Part shown: in pieces, positions 6,031 through 12,993 of the stretch
Layout: every line of letters begins with the position of its first letter
How positions within the stretch are numbered: the first letter of the stretch is position 1
Virus record (IMG/VR): IMGVR_UViG_3300042308_001425
Span: 1-21,339 of that record
Length of the DNA: 21,339 bases
Direction: 5' to 3' (one strand)
Source: a virus
Program-made: the position numbers and the translations under genes
Notes under the pieces: generated by a model
Databases searched by the model: none
Seen by the model: only the letters and a program-made list of their open reading frames with translations
What the model was told of the DNA's origin: nothing

Positions 6031-6990
6031 GTGGACTATACATCTTTGTTTGCCAACACTCTAACCAGCCAGGGGTTTGATCTTCATGCAGTTTACAACT
6101 GCTTTGATCCTCCATACCGTCCAGACACCGGTTGGCCTCTAAAGTTGCCCAATATTGAATTCAAAAACAACACACTGCTATTGTTGCATTTTCAAGATTT
6201 TATAACACCATGTCAGGGTCGCATACTTGAACTAGAACAAGTAGAACGCCACTATGGTGCCAATGCCGATCGTGTGCTGGTCACTTACTGGAGCCATAAT
6301 TTACAAAAGTACTATCAAGGACCAGTAAATCTCATTGAATTCAGCAATCATAACATGGCCACTGTGACCACTATTCGAGCTCGTGAGTCACAATGGACCA
6401 ATAGAATAAATGCAAAAACTTCAGCATGGCAATGTCTCAATGGCCGCATGTGCTTGCATCGTCGACGTGCTGTGGACATCTTGCAACATTGGCCCAATGG
6501 TGTGCTGAGTTATGGCAACGATATTCCACTTGATGCTTGGGCATACGACACTTATCGTGGAACAGAAAATGAAGATAACTTCATGAGACTGCTGCCAGTA
6601 TATGCAAAATGTCAAGTGAACATTGTTACCGAAACACAGTATGATGAACCACCAGGCATTGTGAGTGAAAAAACATTGATGGCAATGATTGCACAACAGG
6701 TTCCTATTGTGATTGGTCATCAAGGTATTGTGCAAGATTGTAGAGAACTTGGGTTTGACATGTTTGATGACCTAGTTGACACCAGCTATGATAGCATGCC
6801 CAATGACATTCGAGTTGAACAGGCCATACTAAAAAATCAAGATCTCATACTGGGAAAAATCAACCTTGCGCCATACCAAGAGCGACTGCAAAAACAAAGA
6901 AGTTTTTTGCTTGATGAATTTGTAACTGGCACCCAACAACGATACATTCGAGACGTTGAGCAGTTGGCTAAAAAACTAAGTGCGATTTAA
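6031..6990 (+). CDS. Glycosyltransferase-like protein (SEKT-motif domain, copy 2)
   Basis: A 319-residue protein starting at GTG 6031, the first possible start after an in-frame TAG at 6025. Residues about 196-256 read VNIVTETQYDEPPGIVSEKT, then a segment with QQVPIVIGHQG and CRELGFDMFDDLVDTSYDSM. This is the same module as in copies 1 and 3: ET before SEKT, a Pro-containing hydrophobic strand, then LGFDMFDDLVD-x-SYD. Such modules are found in nucleotide-sugar glycosyltransferases of the GT10-like type and in many marine-phage proteins. The N-terminal half (residues 1-150) is not recognised. The stop overlaps the convergent gene at 6976-7338 by 15 bases. The ribosome binding site is weak (AATAGGG). 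The substrate cannot be read from the sequence. Confidence 0.7.
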   Translation: MDYTSLFANTLTSQGFDLHAVYNCFDPPYRPDTGWPLKLPNIEFKNNTLLLLHFQDFITPCQGRILELEQVERHYGANADRVLVTYWSHNLQKYYQGPVNLIEFSNHNMATVTTIRARESQWTNRINAKTSAWQCLNGRMCLHRRRAVDILQHWPNGVLSYGNDIPLDAWAYDTYRGTENEDNFMRLLPVYAKCQVNIVTETQYDEPPGIVSEKTLMAMIAQQVPIVIGHQGIVQDCRELGFDMFDDLVDTSYDSMPNDIRVEQAILKNQDLILGKINLAPYQERLQKQRSFLLDEFVTGTQQRYIRDVEQLAKKLSAI

Positions 6991-7338
6991 AAACTTCAAC
7001 CACTTTTCCAGATCGCCGTACATGGCCAACATCATGGCCTGTTTGCTGCCAAACACACAGAGCTGTGGTTTTTTGCCTAGCTTGATAAAGTAAGGGCAAT
7101 CAAGTTTTCGATTCAATATGATCAAGTGCAGACCAGGCACAGCTGGAGGGATAGCAAAACAATGTGTTTCAAATTCACCAACTGTGGTCAACACATCGAA
7201 TCCTGCTTGTGTCAAACGCATGCCACCTTGTGGTCTAAAATCCATCCACCAACTGTGGCAGGCGTGGTCAAAGTCAATGCAATTTTCAGGAGGCAGCAGT
7301 TCTAGAACACGTTGAGTGATTTGTGATTTATTGAGCAT
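6976..7338 (-). CDS. Conserved phage hypothetical protein (120 aa)
   Basis: A 120-residue protein: MLNKSQITQRVLELL, then SWWMDFRPQGGMRLTQAGFDVL, then LDCPYFIKLGKKPQLCVFGSKQAMMLAMYGDLEKWLKFL. The WWMxFRxxGGxRLTxxGxxxL block followed by LD-x-PY and M-YGDxxxWL is a pattern I recall from T4-like environmental phages, function unknown. It starts inside the last codons of the upstream gene (11-base overlap) and has no strong ribosome binding site, so its translation is probably coupled to it. Its 3' end overlaps the convergent gene by 15 bases. Confidence 0.8.
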   Translation of the reverse strand: MLNKSQITQRVLELLPPENCIDFDHACHSWWMDFRPQGGMRLTQAGFDVLTTVGEFETHCFAIPPAVPGLHLIILNRKLDCPYFIKLGKKPQLCVFGSKQAMMLAMYGDLEKWLKFLNRT

Positions 7339-7624
7339 GAGGGTACACTTGTGCCCCTTGAGTCAACAATACCACTGTGAATCGGTCTGTCTTGAACTGT
7401 GAATTTAATTTCTTGGCCAAATTTTTGGCATGGCCTGGGTTGGAGAAGCTGACTTTTTTGTACTTGGGTCCTGGATACTGGGTCAGCATGTTGGACGTTT
7501 TGAGATTGATAGGTTTGGAGTCGTAGAACACTGCCCATACACCTTCTGAGGCCAACACTTGCTCAGTTTTGTATGTTTGCTTGTCAGTGTGCTCAATCAG
7601 CACTTTTGGCTTGGGTCTGGACAT
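7328..7624 (-). CDS. Conserved phage hypothetical protein (98 aa)
   Basis: A 98-residue basic protein: MSRPKPKVLIEHTDKQTYKTEQVL, VWAVFYDSKPINLKT, YKKVSFSNPGHAKNLAKKLNSQFKTDRFTVVLL. I recall this plan (KPKVLLEHTxKxTYKxEQVL, A-FY-KPxNLKT, KYKK-SFxNPGHAxNLAxxLN) in several environmental T4-like phages; no function is known to me. The lysine-rich composition suggests nucleic-acid contact. The start is supported by GGAG seven bases upstream of the ATG. It is preceded by a 31-base gap that holds the AT-rich inverted repeat at 7652-7667. Confidence 0.82.
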   Translation of the reverse strand: MSRPKPKVLIEHTDKQTYKTEQVLASEGVWAVFYDSKPINLKTSNMLTQYPGPKYKKVSFSNPGHAKNLAKKLNSQFKTDRFTVVLLTQGAQVYPHAQ

Positions 7625-7651
7625 CTATAAACTCCGTGTTTATTTATCCCA

Positions 7652-7667
7652 AAAACTATGTAGTTTT
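7652..7667. repeat. AT-rich perfect inverted repeat at a gene end
   Basis: AAAACTA and TAGTTTT flank TG, giving 7-bp arms with a 2-base centre. It overlaps the stop of the gene at 7656-7868 and sits in one of the few intergenic gaps of this strand. With no GC stem and too small a loop it is a poor terminator; a protein-binding site or chance are equally possible. Confidence 0.35.
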
Positions 7668-7868
7668 GAAACTGCCCCCTGCCAATTGTACCTCGACCAC
7701 CTGTGACTGTGAGTCAGGCATAGATCTCAATTGCTCCAAGGTTATCAATAGTTTGGTAATGTCGCTGTGCAAATCCTTGGCTTCGCGCAGGGTCAATATC
7801 ACATCGCGACTGCCGCGACTTTCCGCAGCCTTGATTGAATCAATGAATCGATGTATGTGTAGACTCAT
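7656..7868 (-). CDS. Conserved phage hypothetical helical protein (70 aa)
   Basis: A 70-residue protein, MSLHIHRFIDSIKAAESRGSRDVILTLREAKDLHSDITKLLITLEQLR, then a short tail ending VEVQLAGGSFKTT. The middle is one long predicted helix with heptad-like leucine spacing (about residues 25-48), suggesting a short coiled coil and self-association. I recall similar proteins beside mazG and RNase H-like genes in T4-like environmental phages. The start overlaps the upstream MazG-like gene by ATGA with no separate ribosome binding site. Function unknown. Confidence 0.8.
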   Translation of the reverse strand: MSLHIHRFIDSIKAAESRGSRDVILTLREAKDLHSDITKLLITLEQLRSMPDSQSQVVEVQLAGGSFKTT

Positions 7869-8245
7869 GAGAATTTGTTAAACGAACTAGATTTTTTTAA
7901 AAATGGTTTGAGATCAGGCGGTGTCCAGCCCACTGGCTTCAATACCTTGCCATCCTCACGCTTGCGAACCTTGCCAGTGTCCTTGTCAATTTTGGCAAAG
8001 TTGGTGCGCATGACTTCTTTCCAAGCACCCTCGGCATCTGCGCCCATGGAGTGGATGGCTCCAATGGTGACCACAAGAATGTCAATCAACGCATCCAGTG
8101 CCTGTTCGTCATCCTCGGCTTCTTGTAATTCGGTAAATTCTTCTTGGATGAGATTGCAATACATATCCCATTGTGCTTGATTGCCTGTGACACTTTGATC
8201 ACAGGCTCGCATGAATTTTTCTTGATCACGAAACGGATTGGCCAC
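7865..8245 (-). CDS. MazG-like nucleotide pyrophosphohydrolase
   Basis: A 126-residue protein from GTG 8245. The all-alpha NTP-pyrophosphatase motif is clear: IQEEFTELQEAE (E35, E36, E39 bind Mg2+) followed by ALDALIDILVV (D51, D55), then a conserved C-terminal part KVRKREDGKVLKPVGWTPPDL. The family hydrolyses (d)NTPs to monophosphate and pyrophosphate; phage copies are thought to adjust nucleotide or alarmone pools during infection, and the real substrate here is unknown. I chose the GTG because AGGAG lies seven bases upstream, whereas the longer frame to 8299 lacks a ribosome binding site and would overlap the upstream gene more. It overlaps that gene by 20 bases. It sits beside the exonuclease, in a nucleotide metabolism setting. 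Confidence 0.85.
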   Translation of the reverse strand: MANPFRDQEKFMRACDQSVTGNQAQWDMYCNLIQEEFTELQEAEDDEQALDALIDILVVTIGAIHSMGADAEGAWKEVMRTNFAKIDKDTGKVRKREDGKVLKPVGWTPPDLKPFLKKSSSFNKFS

Positions 8246-8675
8246 GTGCTTGCTCCTCAGTATAAAATGGTCCTTGATAGGAATAACGTTCCAGCACAAT
8301 CAGTTTGGGATTGTGCACAACTTTCCATGCTCGATGTTGTTTGACACAGTACCAACCAGCTGCAAACCACGATTTGGATTTGGCAGTTTTGGTAAACAGT
8401 GGCAGTTTCATCTGCACATTCCACATGCCGTTGTGTGTGCGACAGCCTGTGGAATATCCGTGTACTTGGTTGGGTCGGGGACGACTGACTTTCTCAGCTG
8501 GTTCAAATTCAATGTTGGTGTTGCGACGAACCATGGGTATGGTTTTGTAGCTAGACACCTGATTTTGAATTTTTACCACATATCCATCTGCACTGGCCTG
8601 TATGTTGCCAATTTTTTGATCGTCTTGTTTGAGAATCCAGTATTGATTGTCAATCACTGGTTTTGCTACAATCAT
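8226..8675 (-). CDS. Conserved T4-like phage hypothetical protein (149 aa)
   Basis: A 149-residue protein: AKPVIDNQYWILKQDDQKIGNIQAS, then VHGYSTGCRTHNGMWNVQMKLPLFTKTAKSKSWFAAGWYCVKQ, then HNPKLIVLERYSYQGPFYTEEQA. The block NxxxxVxxKLPLFTKTxKSKSxxxAGxY, followed by PKLIxLxRYxYxGPF, is one I recall from T4-like cyanophages and other marine phages, unnamed. It is basic. The ATG is preceded by AAGGAG at good distance, encoded by the end of the exonuclease gene (codons GGA GTG), and overlaps its stop by ATGA. Confidence 0.85.
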   Translation of the reverse strand: MIVAKPVIDNQYWILKQDDQKIGNIQASADGYVVKIQNQVSSYKTIPMVRRNTNIEFEPAEKVSRPRPNQVHGYSTGCRTHNGMWNVQMKLPLFTKTAKSKSWFAAGWYCVKQHRAWKVVHNPKLIVLERYSYQGPFYTEEQARGQSVS

Positions 8676-9706
8676 TTTAACACTCCTTGATATGTTTGAT
8701 TCAGCCAGCGACCCACTGTTTCGGCTTGGTCGCTGAGTTTGGTAAGTTCGTACTTGCCACAGAATTTGAGGAAGTGTGCGCCTACCATGCCTGTGTCTTT
8801 GCTGCTGATTTGTTCGCGGATCACAGCGTCCACTGTGTCTTTGACAGCCTGTGGCTGTGCAGTGAGATCAATCAGCGAGCAGTTGCGTTCGTAATCTTCT
8901 AGTACCTTGTGTTCCACACTGTCAGGATCAACCCAGCGTTGTAGCATGAGATTGTTCCAAGCATAGCCTTTTTTGTCGCGGTCCTCAAAGGCTTCGGTTA
9001 GGCCAACTTGATTTTTGGTACCTTTTACACGCACTCCTGGGTAGGCCGAAAACACATTGTCGCCAGGATCGCCACGCATGCATTTCAAAAACAGCACCCA
9101 CTTCTGATAGTCAGACGGAGTCACAAAGTTTTTGTCGGCCTTGCCAACTTTGATTTTGGAATTGCTTTCGATCGAAAAACTCAATTGGTTGCCTTTGGCA
9201 TCGGTTACACCATCAACACTGAACAGGTGATCGTTTATGCCATTGTACAGTTGCACGTTGGGCGCAACCAATTGCACAAAGTCTGAGTCACTGCTGACAA
9301 TGATATGTTCATCTTGGGGGTGTAGTGCGATCCAGCGGGCTATGACATCGTCCGCTTCGGCTGTGGCGCAACGGATCACACTGCAATTTGTTCGTTGTGA
9401 CAAGTATTTAGTCAACTCATCATAGGTTTCCCAAAACAGTTTGTCCTCTTCGGCTTCTTGTTCACTCATTGCACCACGAGCCACAGCACGATTGGCCTTG
9501 TAGGGCTTGTAGAGATCTTTGCGCCAGCTGCGACCTTCCAGTGCAAACACCACGTGATCCACACCAAAGCGTCGAGCCACTTTGTTGGCACTCATCATGG
9601 TAAGATGCAGAGCAAAGCCCAATTTGGTCCAGGTATCGCTGGCTCGGTGCGCCGAATGCCGAGCGCGAAAAAACATGTTGGCAGTGTCAATCAGCAGATA
9701 TTTCAT
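8672..9706 (-). CDS. 5'-3' exonuclease / flap endonuclease (T4 RNase H-T5 exonuclease family)
   Basis: A 344-residue PIN-fold nuclease that removes RNA primers or 5' flaps during replication. Motifs in order: LIDTANMFFRARH (D7), FALEGRSWRKDLYKPYKANR (E57, R62, K70 region), AEADDVIARW (E117, D119, D120), SSDSDFVQL (D140, D142) and RGDPGDNVFSAYPGVRVKGT (D213, D216, then the helix-hairpin DNA-binding turn). These acidic residues bind two metal ions. The length fits phage members (about 300 residues). The start overlaps the upstream SGNH-like gene by 20 bases, and no strong ribosome binding site is seen. The final codons carry the next gene's Shine-Dalgarno. T4 rnh or T5 D15 would be the closest characterised relatives; I leave the symbol empty because the subfamily cannot be decided by eye. 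Confidence 0.93.
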   Translation of the reverse strand: MKYLLIDTANMFFRARHSAHRASDTWTKLGFALHLTMMSANKVARRFGVDHVVFALEGRSWRKDLYKPYKANRAVARGAMSEQEAEEDKLFWETYDELTKYLSQRTNCSVIRCATAEADDVIARWIALHPQDEHIIVSSDSDFVQLVAPNVQLYNGINDHLFSVDGVTDAKGNQLSFSIESNSKIKVGKADKNFVTPSDYQKWVLFLKCMRGDPGDNVFSAYPGVRVKGTKNQVGLTEAFEDRDKKGYAWNNLMLQRWVDPDSVEHKVLEDYERNCSLIDLTAQPQAVKDTVDAVIREQISSKDTGMVGAHFLKFCGKYELTKLSDQAETVGRWLNQTYQGVLK

Positions 9707-10421
9707 GTGCAGAGGCTAGAATTTGGTTACGATTGATGTATTGTAACACATAATCAGCCCAAAGTCTATGACTTGCGGCATCAAAATGGTAGCTGCTGGC
9801 ATTGGCGTAGTGTCCTCCATTTTTCACTAACCAATTGTGGTAACTTTGGTCTCGATCGTACGGATACATATAACAATTTTGCCAATCCTGCTGCTGATCT
9901 GGACCAATATCACTGAAGGTGCTGTGGCCGCTGAAAAAAAGGTGCTGAACTTTCTGGGCAACCAATTCTTGGTGCAGTTGCCAAATTTCTTGGTGTGCTG
10001 CACTAGTACATCGAGTCCAGTCTACGTCAATGATGTACTGTCTATAGCGGTGTTGTAGCTCGCCGGGCAACCAATCTGTGCCAGACGCATTGACCTGATA
10101 CCATGTGTTTTTGTGCAGCCATTCTTCACGTTCCCATGTGGTCCACTGCAATATCATCACAGTTTGATCTAACCGATCACGATTTTGATCAATCCAGGCT
10201 CGGGTAGTACGTAGAATTCTGGCATTGCTGCCCCCTGACTCTGCGTCACACGCCAATTCAGCTCCCAGTGCACGAGCAACCAGAGTGCACCAGCTGGCGG
10301 CCAGGTTCGCCGGATGTGGTCTGCGGTCTATACCATGTCGGCCATTGTCCACAGCAAAGCAATCAGAAACCACTGCTTCGGCAGCAGCGGTGTGACTGCA
10401 ACCATTGGCGTAAACAATCAT
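9687..10421 (-). CDS. SGNH/GDSL-like hydrolase-fold protein, copy 1
   Basis: A 244-residue protein. It opens MIVYANGCSHT, an N-terminal strand followed by block I with Ser9; SGGSNARILRTTRAW fits block II/III (Gly and Asn of the oxyanion hole); QWTTWEREEW resembles the strand before the active-site floor; the C-terminal HFDAASHRLWADYV carries D214 and H218 as the likely Asp/His. SGNH enzymes are esterases or acyl transferases acting on sugars. Phage proteins with NGCSxT starts are common near glycan genes and are mostly unstudied. A second member, 19180-19932, has the same NGCS start. The start overlaps the upstream nucleotidyltransferase by ATGA. Modification of a glycan (deacetylation or acetyl transfer) is an inference. 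Confidence 0.75.
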   Translation of the reverse strand: MIVYANGCSHTAAAEAVVSDCFAVDNGRHGIDRRPHPANLAASWCTLVARALGAELACDAESGGSNARILRTTRAWIDQNRDRLDQTVMILQWTTWEREEWLHKNTWYQVNASGTDWLPGELQHRYRQYIIDVDWTRCTSAAHQEIWQLHQELVAQKVQHLFFSGHSTFSDIGPDQQQDWQNCYMYPYDRDQSYHNWLVKNGGHYANASSYHFDAASHRLWADYVLQYINRNQILASAHEISAD

Positions 10422-10894
10422 TTTTGCAGCAGCACTTTTTCAGTTTCGGCAGCTACCACACGCTTGCGAAGACTGCTGGATGAGAATGAGTGATCTCGGC
10501 CGTTGAAAACAATTTCAATATTGCGCATGTAACATTCTTCGCGACCAGAAAAATCTTTGTCTTGATACTCAACACCTAGAATTCTAACGTCCACTGGAAG
10601 GATTAACAGAAGGTCAACAAGATCTTGTTCTGTCTGATACACAACAACCTCGTCAACATAACGGCATGCGGCCAACTGTATCTGTCGCTCGACAATACTT
10701 TGTACAGGGCGATTTTTAGTGTCAGGCCTATCAATAGTTGGGTCTGTTTGCAGTCCGCAGATCAGGTAGTCACAGTGATTCTTGGCCTCAGACAGCATGG
10801 CAATGTGCCCCGCATGAAGCATGTCAAAGGTTGAGAAAGTGATGCCAATTTTCTTACCTTCGGCTTTGAGTTGTTTGATGTGATTGAATATCAT
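10418..10894 (-). CDS. Cytidylyltransferase-like nucleotidyltransferase (TagD/HldE type)
   Basis: A 158-residue protein. GITFSTFDMLHAGHIAML contains the nucleotide-binding HxGH (H27, H30) with the FD-x-LHxGH form typical of glycerol-3-phosphate cytidylyltransferases; the C-terminal SSSSLRKR (about 138-145) matches the ISSSxLR motif that contacts the triphosphate. RPVQSIVERQIQLAACRYVDEVVVY is the usual RP-x-ER-A-x-VDEV segment. It should join CTP or ATP to a phosphorylated polyol or sugar, releasing pyrophosphate. In this window it most plausibly activates a sugar or polyol phosphate for the glycan genes; NAD metabolism is less likely. It overlaps both neighbours by ATGA. Confidence 0.88.
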   Translation of the reverse strand: MIFNHIKQLKAEGKKIGITFSTFDMLHAGHIAMLSEAKNHCDYLICGLQTDPTIDRPDTKNRPVQSIVERQIQLAACRYVDEVVVYQTEQDLVDLLLILPVDVRILGVEYQDKDFSGREECYMRNIEIVFNGRDHSFSSSSLRKRVVAAETEKVLLQK

Positions 10895-11301
10895 GATATT
10901 TCAGTCCTGCCGTCGCCTATGTCACGACTTTGCACATAGATGCCAGACTTTTTGATAGCCTGTTCCTGCTCCCATGTTTCCATCACTACATGCCTGCAGA
11001 TGTTTTGAAACCAGCGATCTACAATTTCTGCGTCAGTGTCATCACGCTTGATCATATAACCGGCTTTGACCAGTCGAGCCACAAAGATTTCGTTCCAGTC
11101 TAGTTCAAACGCACCTTGATGCAGGTTGTTGGGATCCACGTCCATTTTCAGCACTGCAACATAAGGCTCGCCGCGTTCAGTGGCCAGCTCTTTTTCAGAT
11201 TTGGCCAGCGGCTCAACTTTGGGCATGGGCTGAGTTTCTTTGGGTTCCGGAAGCTCTCGCTTTGCTGCCTTCTTGGGTTTTTTCTTAAACCAATCAAACA
11301 T
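10891..11301 (-). CDS. Conserved phage hypothetical protein, FELDWNEIFVARL motif
   Basis: A 136-residue protein from ATG 11301. The start MFDWFKKKPKKAAKRELPEP is followed by a proline/charged linker, then ATERGEPYVAVLKMDVDPNNLHQG, FELDWNEIFVARLVKAGY, ETWEQEQA and the C-terminal SRDIGDGRTEIS. The order GEPxVxVxxxxxDPNN-GxFELDWNxxFVxxLxxAGY and RRDIGDGRTEVS is one I recall from T4-like environmental phages, where it is unnamed. I chose ATG 11301 because GGAG is eight bases upstream; the longer frame to 11355 would overlap queE. The WFKKKPKKAAKR start looks disordered and basic. Confidence 0.82.
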   Translation of the reverse strand: MFDWFKKKPKKAAKRELPEPKETQPMPKVEPLAKSEKELATERGEPYVAVLKMDVDPNNLHQGAFELDWNEIFVARLVKAGYMIKRDDTDAEIVDRWFQNICRHVVMETWEQEQAIKKSGIYVQSRDIGDGRTEIS

Positions 11302-11330
11302 ATCCAATACTCCTAACATAACGTCTGGCG

Positions 11331-12218
11331 TCATTTGCCCCATCCATTGCCCCACAGATCCACATGCAGCCTGGGACTGTAGTAGTAACCTTGGCTCACT
11401 GCCCAGTCTGCCACTCGCACACGATTTTGTTCGTATGGTGTGACCACTCCGCCCTGTGGCATTACGTATACCGCCCCGCGGAATCCGCCAGCTCTAAACT
11501 CTGCAACAGCACGATCTACTTCGGCAAAGTGTTCGGGTGTTTCGACCACAAACTTTAGATACACAGTGCCAACTTCTTGGTACTCACGCACAATGTCTGG
11601 GCAGATAGCGTCTGACCAACTCTCGCCTGACGCACTCAGCTTGGCACTGACTGAGAATGTCAAGTTGTTGGCAGTGCGAGCATGACCCAGTTGATTCTTG
11701 GTACTGTTCAGGGTCCAGTTTAACAAAAACTGTTGGAAGTTGGGTTGTAGAGCTTGGGTGCCATTGGTTTCAAATGTGAGATTTTGCAAGTCTGCCATAC
11801 CGTCGTGACTGAGCAATTCTTCATATGTTCGTTGCCAGCCCAGCAACGGCTCGCCGCCAGTGATCACAAGATGTACATCGTTGCCGTTGCGCTGAATCCA
11901 ATGCTGGTTGGGAGTCAATGCCAACATACGGCCAACCACTTCATCGGTGGTCAGTGTGGGACTGAGATCTTTGAAAGCTGGATGCCAGCTAGCATATGAA
12001 TCACAGCCAGTTGTGACCAAAGGCAGTTCTTCAAATGTTTTGTATAGATGCACACTTTTTGCCACTTCGTCTGCTTCTGGTGATTTGTCCCCAGGCTTGC
12101 AACCAAAGCCTGAGCATGTAAAGTTGCAGCCAAAAGTACGCAGGAATACCGATGGCACACCCACAAAGCGGCCTTCGCCTTGTGCAGAATAAAATATTTC
12201 ACTGACTTTGAGTTTCAT
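11331..12218 (-). CDS. queE: 7-carboxy-7-deazaguanine synthase (QueE), radical SAM
   Basis: A 295-residue protein that turns 6-carboxy-tetrahydropterin into 7-carboxy-7-deazaguanine by a radical SAM reaction. It opens SEIFYSAQGEGRFVGVPSVFLR, the QueE hallmark, followed by FGCNFTC (C31, C35). The usual third cluster cysteine, in CD(T/S)-x-Y, appears only at C72 (GCDSYASW) after an inserted stretch of about 36 residues; C40 is another candidate. VITGGEPLLG is the GGEP SAM-binding strand, and LTFETNGT is the family segment after it. The C-terminus VYVMPQGG and LHVDLWGN closes the fold. The start overlaps the methyltransferase stop by ATGA. With folE and queD in the window it supports 7-deazaguanine synthesis, most likely for phage DNA rather than tRNA. 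Confidence 0.93.
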   Translation of the reverse strand: MKLKVSEIFYSAQGEGRFVGVPSVFLRTFGCNFTCSGFGCKPGDKSPEADEVAKSVHLYKTFEELPLVTTGCDSYASWHPAFKDLSPTLTTDEVVGRMLALTPNQHWIQRNGNDVHLVITGGEPLLGWQRTYEELLSHDGMADLQNLTFETNGTQALQPNFQQFLLNWTLNSTKNQLGHARTANNLTFSVSAKLSASGESWSDAICPDIVREYQEVGTVYLKFVVETPEHFAEVDRAVAEFRAGGFRGAVYVMPQGGVVTPYEQNRVRVADWAVSQGYYYSPRLHVDLWGNGWGK

Positions 12219-12991
12219 GTTTTCTTTGCTTTGACCAAAAGATGCCAGCCCAGATATTCCCTCACAGCTTGTCTGTGGGATTCAGACATGGCCTCAAACC
12301 AAGGTTCCAGTTCATATCTGCCTTGTTTGTACGCATCTACATTGTACATGAAACAGTGGTCTTGACGCAACCGTTCAATGTGCCAACCTGACTCCAGCAG
12401 CCGGTGTATTTCATCTTTGGAATAGGCCTGTGCATAGGGACAGCCGGCCTGAGCTTCAAATTGATCTAAGCCTTTCTGTATCATGGCATACTTCCAAGAA
12501 TTTTTGGCATAGACCATAAATCTGAACTCGCCGCCGGGTACCAACACTTCCTGTACATTGGCAATGATTGATTCAATGCCCGGAAAGTGATGGATCACAC
12601 CATAGCTGTAGACCAAATCAAATTGACCAAGATCAACGAAACTGCGACTGGCGTCTTTGACATGAAATTCGCCTTCCAGTTCTAACACATCAAATCGTTG
12701 GCGGCACAGGGCCACGCTTTGTTCGCTGAGATCAATGCCCACATACTCTGCACCAGCCTTGGCAAACTCTTCGGCGTCGGTGCCAATGCCACAGCCGATT
12801 TCCAACACACGCCGACCGGCCCAGAGATGGAAGCCAGCAAATTCAGCAATGTGCGGTTCTACGCGGTATCGGCGCTCACTGACTTCTCGGAAAAATTCTT
12901 GAGAACCAATGTCACTTTGACCGTGTTTGATATTACAAGGCTGAGTATTCCAATAACGACGAATTTTGTCTTCAAGATTAAGATGCGACAT
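12215..12991 (-). CDS. SAM-dependent methyltransferase, class I
   Basis: A 258-residue protein. The Rossmann-fold motif I is RVLEIGCGIGTDAEEFAKAG (62-80), motif II acidic end YVGIDLSEQS (D87), and motif IV FDLVYSYGVIHHFP. A later strand EVLVPGGEFRFMVYAKNSW matches motif VI of ubiE/small-molecule type enzymes. The N-terminal KIRRYWNTQPCNI is typical of methyltransferases acting on lipids, sugars or small molecules. The target is unknown; it lies between queE and a GT2-like gene, so either a sugar or a modified base could be methylated. It follows the GT2 gene by two bases, has no clear ribosome binding site and overlaps queE by ATGA. Confidence 0.88.
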   Translation of the reverse strand: MSHLNLEDKIRRYWNTQPCNIKHGQSDIGSQEFFREVSERRYRVEPHIAEFAGFHLWAGRRVLEIGCGIGTDAEEFAKAGAEYVGIDLSEQSVALCRQRFDVLELEGEFHVKDASRSFVDLGQFDLVYSYGVIHHFPGIESIIANVQEVLVPGGEFRFMVYAKNSWKYAMIQKGLDQFEAQAGCPYAQAYSKDEIHRLLESGWHIERLRQDHCFMYNVDAYKQGRYELEPWFEAMSESHRQAVREYLGWHLLVKAKKT

Positions 12992-12993
12992 TT

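Noticed and set aside
7652-7667. AT-rich inverted repeat as an intrinsic terminator
   Set aside because: The stem has almost no GC, the loop is two bases and the T-run is short, so it is listed only as a repeat.
7865-8299. Longer MazG-like start at 8299
   Set aside because: The GTG at 8245 has AGGAG at seven bases; the extra 18 residues are unlike the family and only deepen the overlap with the upstream gene.
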